The translations under genes and the position numbers were made by a program. A stretch of 8,822 bases of DNA from Alcanivorax sp. (GTDB taxonomy: Bacteria; Pseudomonadota; Gammaproteobacteria; Pseudomonadales; Alcanivoracaceae): assembly GCA_007135015.1 (NCBI GenBank), contig SLJS01000097.1:1-8822 (forward strand), given 5' to 3'. Position 1 is the stretch's first letter. The number at the start of each line of letters is the position of its first letter. Below the pieces are notes generated by a model, which saw nothing but the letters and a program-made list of their open reading frames with translations, was not told the DNA's origin and did not search any database. Below are positions 4,882-8,822 of this stretch, piece after piece.

Positions 4882-7800
4882 GTGACGCGCGAAGTCGCTG
4901 ACGAGGCCGGCACGCGGGAAGCCACCCTCCAGGAACTGGAGGCGCTGCTGGAGCAGGCCTGGCCGCCCGAGCGTGAAACATTGCGGCGGCGCCTGCGGGA
5001 GCTGCGCAAGCGTTTCAGCGCGCGCGGACTGGAAGCGGTGCGTCGTGACCTGCACGCTTCGGTTCACCGCAGCGCCCGGCGCCGGGCGCTGGAGCCGGTA
5101 TTGCACTGGCCCGACCTGCCGGTGGTGGCGCATCGCCAGCGTCTGCGCGAGGTGATCGCCGAAAACCAGGTGGTGGTGGTCGCTGGCGAAACCGGCTCCG
5201 GAAAGACCACGCAGCTTCCCAAGATCTGTCTGGAACTCGGCCGCGGCCGCGACGGCATGATCGGCCATACGCAGCCGCGACGGCTGGCGGCGCGCTCGGT
5301 TTCCGCCCGGCTGGCCGAGGAGCTGACCAGCGAGGTGGGTGGGCTGGTGGGCTACCGGGTGCGGTTTACCGACCAGGTTGGCGAGGACACCCTGGTCAAG
5401 CTGATGACCGACGGCATGCTGCTCGCCGAATTTCAGGGCGACGCACTGCTGTCCCGGTACGACACTCTGATCATCGACGAGGCTCACGAACGGAGCCTGA
5501 ACATCGATTTCCTGCTAGGGATCATCCGCCAGCTGTTGCCCCGGCGACCGGATCTCAAGGTCATCATTACCTCGGCGACCATCGACCACGAGCGTTTTTC
5601 CCGGCACTTCGGTAATGCGCCGGTGGTGGAGGTCTCCGGCCGCACCTGGCCGGTGGAGGTGCGCTACCGGGAGCCGCCGGGGCAGGGCGACTACGATCTC
5701 AACCGGGAAGTCGAGGCGGTGCTCGCCGAGATCGCCCGCGAGGAACGCGGTGATCCGCCGGCGGCCCGGGATGTGCTGGTATTTCTCAGCGGCGAGCGCG
5801 AGATCCGCGACCTGCATCACCATCTGCGCCGCTGCCATCTGCCCGACACCGAAATCCTGCCGCTCTATGCCCGGCTGGGCCGTGGCGAACAGAACCGCGT
5901 GTTCGAGCCCCACCGGGGCCGTCGCGTGGTGCTGGCCACCAATGTGGCGGAGACCTCGCTGACCGTGCCCGGCATTCGCTACGTCATTGACGCCGGCACC
6001 GCGCGGATCAGCCGCTACAGTGTGCACAGCAAGGTGCAGCGGCTCCCCGTGGAGCCCATCAGCCGCGCCAGCGCCGCTCAGCGCGCCGGCCGTGCCGGGC
6101 GGGTAATGCCCGGCATCTGCTACCGCCTGTACAGCGAAGAGGATTTTCTTGCCCGCCCGGAATTCACCGATCCGGAGATTCGCCGGACCAATCTGGCTTC
6201 GGTGATCCTGCGCATGGCGGATGCCGGACTGGGCCGGGTGGACGAGTTCCCATTCCTGGACCCGCCCGACGGCCGGCTGGTGCGCGACGGCTACCGGCTG
6301 CTGGAGGAACTGGGTGCACAGGAGGGTGGCCGGCTGACCGACCTGGGCCGGCAGCTGGCACGGCTGCCGCTGGACCCCAGACTGGGACGGATGGTGCTGG
6401 CGGCATGGGAAAAGGGAGCGCTGGAGGAAGTGCTGGTGATCGTCTCGGCGCTGTCGGTGCAGGACCCGCGTGAACGGCCGGCGGAGAAGACACAGCAGGC
6501 GGACGAGGCCCACAGGCCCTTTACGGATCGCGATTCGGACTTCCTGTTCTTTCTGAACCTCTGGCGCTGTGCCGAGGAGGAGCGCCAGGCCCGCGGGCGT
6601 AACCAGTACGAGAAGTGGCTGAAGAAAAACTTCCTGTCGCCGGCACGCATGCGCGACTGGCGCGACACGCACCGTCAGTTGCTGCTGCAGTGCCGGGAAA
6701 TGGGCATGCATGCGCGGGCCGGGGCGCCGGCCGACCATGAGGCCATTCATCGCAGCCTGCTCACCGGGCTGCTCGGTCATGTGGTCAAGCGCACCGAACA
6801 GGGCGAATGGCTTTCGACCCGCAACCGCAAGCCCGTGCTCTGGGCGGGCTCGGCGCTGGCGAAGAGCAAGGCCTCCTGGCTGATGGCCGCGGAGCTGGTG
6901 GATACCGGCCGGCTTTTCGCACGCACCCTGGCCCGGGTGGAGCCGGAATGGATCGAGGCCGAAGGCGCCCACCGGGTAAAGCGCCGGTATCTCGAGCCCC
7001 ACTGGTCGAAGAAGCGCGGCTGCGTGATGGCAAAGGAACAGGTTTCGCTGTTCGGACTGCCACTGATTTCCGGCCGCCGGGTTCACTACGGGCCCATTGA
7101 CCCGCCGCTCGCCCGCGAGATCCTGATCCGCGAGGCACTGGTGGCGGGCAACCTGAGAGAAGAGCCGGAGTTCGTCCGCCATAACCGGCAGTTGGTGGCC
7201 GAGCTGGAGGAAGTGGAGCACAAGCTGCGCCGCCGGGGGCTGCTGGCCGATGAGCAGGTCCAGGTGGATTTCTACATTGAGCGGCTGCCCGGGGAGTTCT
7301 ACACCCTCGCCGGGGTGCTGGACTGGTACCGCAAGCATGCCACTGCCGCGCAACGGCAGGCACTGCACATGGATGCCTCGCTGCTGCTTCCGGAGGAGCC
7401 GGACCTGGAGCCGGGGGACTTCCCCGACGAACTGGAACTCGACGGCCTGCGTCTTCCCCTGGAATACAGCTTCGACCCCCGGGGCAGCCGTGACGGTGTC
7501 ACCCTGGTGGTGCCGGTGGAGGTGCTCAACCAGGTGCCCGAAGGGGCGCTGCAGTGGCTGGTGCCCGGGCTGCTGCCGGAACTGCTGGAGAAGTTGCTGC
7601 GCGGGCTGCCCAAGGCCCGGCGGCGGCATTTCGTGCCGGTGCCGGAGTATGTGCGCGCGCTGGGAGAGAGCCTGCGTGCCGGGGCGGAACCGTTGTTGCC
7701 GGCGCTGACCCGGCAACTGCAGCGCATGACCGGCGTGCGCGTCGAGCAGGAGGAATGGGAGGCGGTGGAACTGCCCGAGCATCTGCGGATGCATGTGCGG

Positions 7801-8766
7801 GTGATGGAAGGCGAGCAGGTCCTGGCCGAGGGACGGGATCTGGCGTCGCTGAAGGAGCAGTTTGCCCACCGTGCCGGCGAAGCAGTGCGCGCTGATAATC
7901 AGGCTCCGGAGCGCGAGGCAAGGCAGTGGGAGTTCGGCGAGGTGCCGGAGGTGCGTGAAGTGAAGCGTTCCGGGGTATCGGTACGGGTCTGGCCGGCGCT
8001 GGTCGACCGGGGAGACCGGGTGGCGGAGGTTCTGCACGACAGTGAAGCGCAGGCCCGCCTGAGCCACCGGCAGGGCACGGCCCGGCTGCTGGCGCTGCGC
8101 CTGAGCGACCCGGTGCGGGCTCTGGAGAAACGGGCCCGGAGCCAGCCGGGTTTTCAGAAGATGGCGGCGGATCGCACCCTGGCCGGCCGGGAACTGCCGG
8201 GCCAGGTGGTGCTGTTCGCCCTGATCCAGCATTTCGATCTGGATGCCGCCCCGGTGCGCGACGAGCAGGCGTTTCGTCGGCGACTGGACGAACGCGGTGG
8301 TGATTTCATGGAAGCGGCGGAGCGCTGGCTGGACTGGTTCAGCGAAATGCTGGCCGCCTACCGGGAACTGAGACGGCGCCTGGAGGGGGATTTCCCGCTC
8401 GCCTGGGCTCATGTCCACCGGGACCTGGGAACCCAGCTCGGGGCGCTGGTATTTCCGGAGTTTCCCCTGCGGGTTCCGGCGGAATGGCTCCAGCAGTATC
8501 CGCGCTATTTTTCCGCCATCGAGCACCGCCTGGAACGCCTCGGTGGCCACCTTGGCGAGGACCGGGCCCGGGTGGCGGAGCTGGAGGAGCTGTGGGAGCA
8601 GTATTGCCGCCGCGCCGGCGACCGCCCCCTCCAGACCCAGCCGGAGCCGCTGCAACGCTATCGCTGGATGCTGGAGGAGTACCGGGTCAGCCTCTTCGCC
8701 CAGCACCTGGGCACCCGCATGCCGGTTTCGGCCAAGCGCCTGCGCAAGCAGTGGGAGGAGTGTTGA
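4882..8766 (+). CDS. hrpA: ATP-dependent RNA helicase HrpA (DEAH-box)
   Basis: A 1294-residue DEAH-box RNA helicase, close to the E. coli HrpA length (about 1300). Its motifs are in order: Walker A GETGSGKTT (102-110), Ia TQPRRLAA (130-137), II DEAH (199-202), III SAT (231-233), V TNVAETSLTVPG (353-364) and VI QRAGRAGR (400-407). Helicase-associated and OB-fold regions follow at about 440-700, then the long C-terminal region (DUF3418-type, about 710-1290) that separates HrpA from shorter DEAH proteins such as HrpB. The C-terminus retains the RWMLEEYRVSLFAQHLGT segment (about 1265-1282) seen in E. coli. HrpA is cytoplasmic; in E. coli it affects fimbrial mRNA processing and has been reported to rescue collided ribosomes. 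The GTG start fits: its N-terminus matches the usual distance to Walker A (about 100 residues), and the next Met is only at residue 126. It is three bases downstream of the peptidase stop with no promoter of its own visible. Codon use is native; one rare CTA (L212) is the only TTA/CTA/TCA codon I can infer between about position 4882 and the stop. Confidence 0.97.
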   Translation: MTREVADEAGTREATLQELEALLEQAWPPERETLRRRLRELRKRFSARGLEAVRRDLHASVHRSARRRALEPVLHWPDLPVVAHRQRLREVIAENQVVVVAGETGSGKTTQLPKICLELGRGRDGMIGHTQPRRLAARSVSARLAEELTSEVGGLVGYRVRFTDQVGEDTLVKLMTDGMLLAEFQGDALLSRYDTLIIDEAHERSLNIDFLLGIIRQLLPRRPDLKVIITSATIDHERFSRHFGNAPVVEVSGRTWPVEVRYREPPGQGDYDLNREVEAVLAEIAREERGDPPAARDVLVFLSGEREIRDLHHHLRRCHLPDTEILPLYARLGRGEQNRVFEPHRGRRVVLATNVAETSLTVPGIRYVIDAGTARISRYSVHSKVQRLPVEPISRASAAQRAGRAGRVMPGICYRLYSEEDFLARPEFTDPEIRRTNLASVILRMADAGLGRVDEFPFLDPPDGRLVRDGYRLLEELGAQEGGRLTDLGRQLARLPLDPRLGRMVLAAWEKGALEEVLVIVSALSVQDPRERPAEKTQQADEAHRPFTDRDSDFLFFLNLWRCAEEERQARGRNQYEKWLKKNFLSPARMRDWRDTHRQLLLQCREMGMHARAGAPADHEAIHRSLLTGLLGHVVKRTEQGEWLSTRNRKPVLWAGSALAKSKASWLMAAELVDTGRLFARTLARVEPEWIEAEGAHRVKRRYLEPHWSKKRGCVMAKEQVSLFGLPLISGRRVHYGPIDPPLAREILIREALVAGNLREEPEFVRHNRQLVAELEEVEHKLRRRGLLADEQVQVDFYIERLPGEFYTLAGVLDWYRKHATAAQRQALHMDASLLLPEEPDLEPGDFPDELELDGLRLPLEYSFDPRGSRDGVTLVVPVEVLNQVPEGALQWLVPGLLPELLEKLLRGLPKARRRHFVPVPEYVRALGESLRAGAEPLLPALTRQLQRMTGVRVEQEEWEAVELPEHLRMHVRVMEGEQVLAEGRDLASLKEQFAHRAGEAVRADNQAPEREARQWEFGEVPEVREVKRSGVSVRVWPALVDRGDRVAEVLHDSEAQARLSHRQGTARLLALRLSDPVRALEKRARSQPGFQKMAADRTLAGRELPGQVVLFALIQHFDLDAAPVRDEQAFRRRLDERGGDFMEAAERWLDWFSEMLAAYRELRRRLEGDFPLAWAHVHRDLGTQLGALVFPEFPLRVPAEWLQQYPRYFSAIEHRLERLGGHLGEDRARVAELEELWEQYCRRAGDRPLQTQPEPLQRYRWMLEEYRVSLFAQHLGTRMPVSAKRLRKQWEEC

Positions 8767-8783
8767 GCGCCCCTTCGGGGCGC
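8767..8783 (+). terminator. Stem-loop directly after hrpA
   Basis: GCGCCCC (8767-8773) and GGGGCGC (8777-8783) form a perfect 7-bp GC stem with a TTC loop, starting at the base after the hrpA stop. A second small stem GGCT/AGCC (8784-8787 with 8791-8794) follows. There is no T-tract, so classical intrinsic termination is doubtful. It may instead protect the 3' end of the transcript or act in both directions with an unseen neighbour. Confidence 0.5.
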
Positions 8784-8787
8784 GGCT

Positions 8788-8815
8788 GCGAGCCACGAGC
8801 GGCGAGCAGCGAGCG
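8788..8815. repeat. Degenerate heptamer repeat with CGAGC core
   Basis: Four consecutive 7-base units share the core CGAGC: GCGAGCC, ACGAGCG, GCGAGCA, GCGAGCG. The next seven bases (CGTGCCA) depart from it and the window ends there. Arrays of this kind lie between genes in some GC-rich proteobacteria. Here it sits directly behind the post-hrpA stem-loop, and its full extent cannot be seen. Confidence 0.55.
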
Positions 8816-8822
8816 CGTGCCA

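Noticed and set aside
5515..8796. A 1093-codon open frame antisense to hrpA, and a similar 818-codon frame at 3031-5487
   Set aside because: Both share the codon phase of the sense genes. They stay open only because the sense genes almost never use TTA, CTA or TCA; the break between them is the single CTA codon at 5515. The translated proteins are His/Gln/Arg/Pro/Ala-rich with no recognisable domain.
1..8822. A defence, mobile or otherwise new multi-gene system
   Set aside because: All large genes belong to well-known housekeeping or transport families with intact motifs, composition is uniform, and there are no terminal repeats, integrase, transposase or toxin-antitoxin signatures.

Overview
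This is an 8.8 kb, GC-rich stretch of ordinary-looking bacterial chromosome, densely coded, with five protein genes. The full-length HrpA (close in length and motifs to the E. coli protein), the AraC-type regulator with a ligand-binding N-terminal domain, the DAACS transporter and the cytosolic M61 peptidase together suggest a gammaproteobacterium. Something near the Chromatiales/Ectothiorhodospiraceae is a guess from composition and gene style, not a demonstrated placement. Codon use is uniform: araC, the peptidase and hrpA almost completely avoid TTA, CTA and TCA codons. This also creates very long spurious antisense frames. I see no sign of mobile elements, phage, tRNA, rRNA, CRISPR or recent transfer.

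Left part, minus strand (positions 2534 to 96): a sodium- or proton-coupled dicarboxylate/acidic amino acid symporter of the DAACS (GltP/Glt-Ph) family is followed 66 bases later by an AraC-family regulator reading the same way. The two are probably a transporter and its regulator, possibly co-transcribed. The transporter keeps the substrate-binding TM8 residues but has NMGGT in place of the usual NMDGT motif.

Centre (2535-2701): a divergent intergenic region of 167 bases separates the transporter from a small plus-strand gene. It holds a perfect 10-base palindrome and three GCAAYGG direct repeats spaced 19 and 10 bases apart, a plausible operator for an AraC-type activator. The small gene (2702-2992) encodes a 96-residue, highly charged, probably all-helical coiled-coil protein.

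Right part, plus strand (3032 to 8783): a TATACT promoter element overlapped by a short dyad precedes an M61-family metallopeptidase with a C-terminal PDZ domain. Three bases after its stop codon comes hrpA, starting with GTG. A strong GC hairpin sits exactly at the junction and covers the best Shine-Dalgarno candidate of hrpA, suggesting translational coupling. After hrpA there is a perfect 7-bp stem-loop without a T-tract, then four units of a degenerate heptamer repeat running to the window edge.

I found no convincing novel multi-gene system. The most interesting items are the repeat cluster in the divergent promoter region, the altered cation-site motif in the transporter, and the peptidase-hrpA junction.
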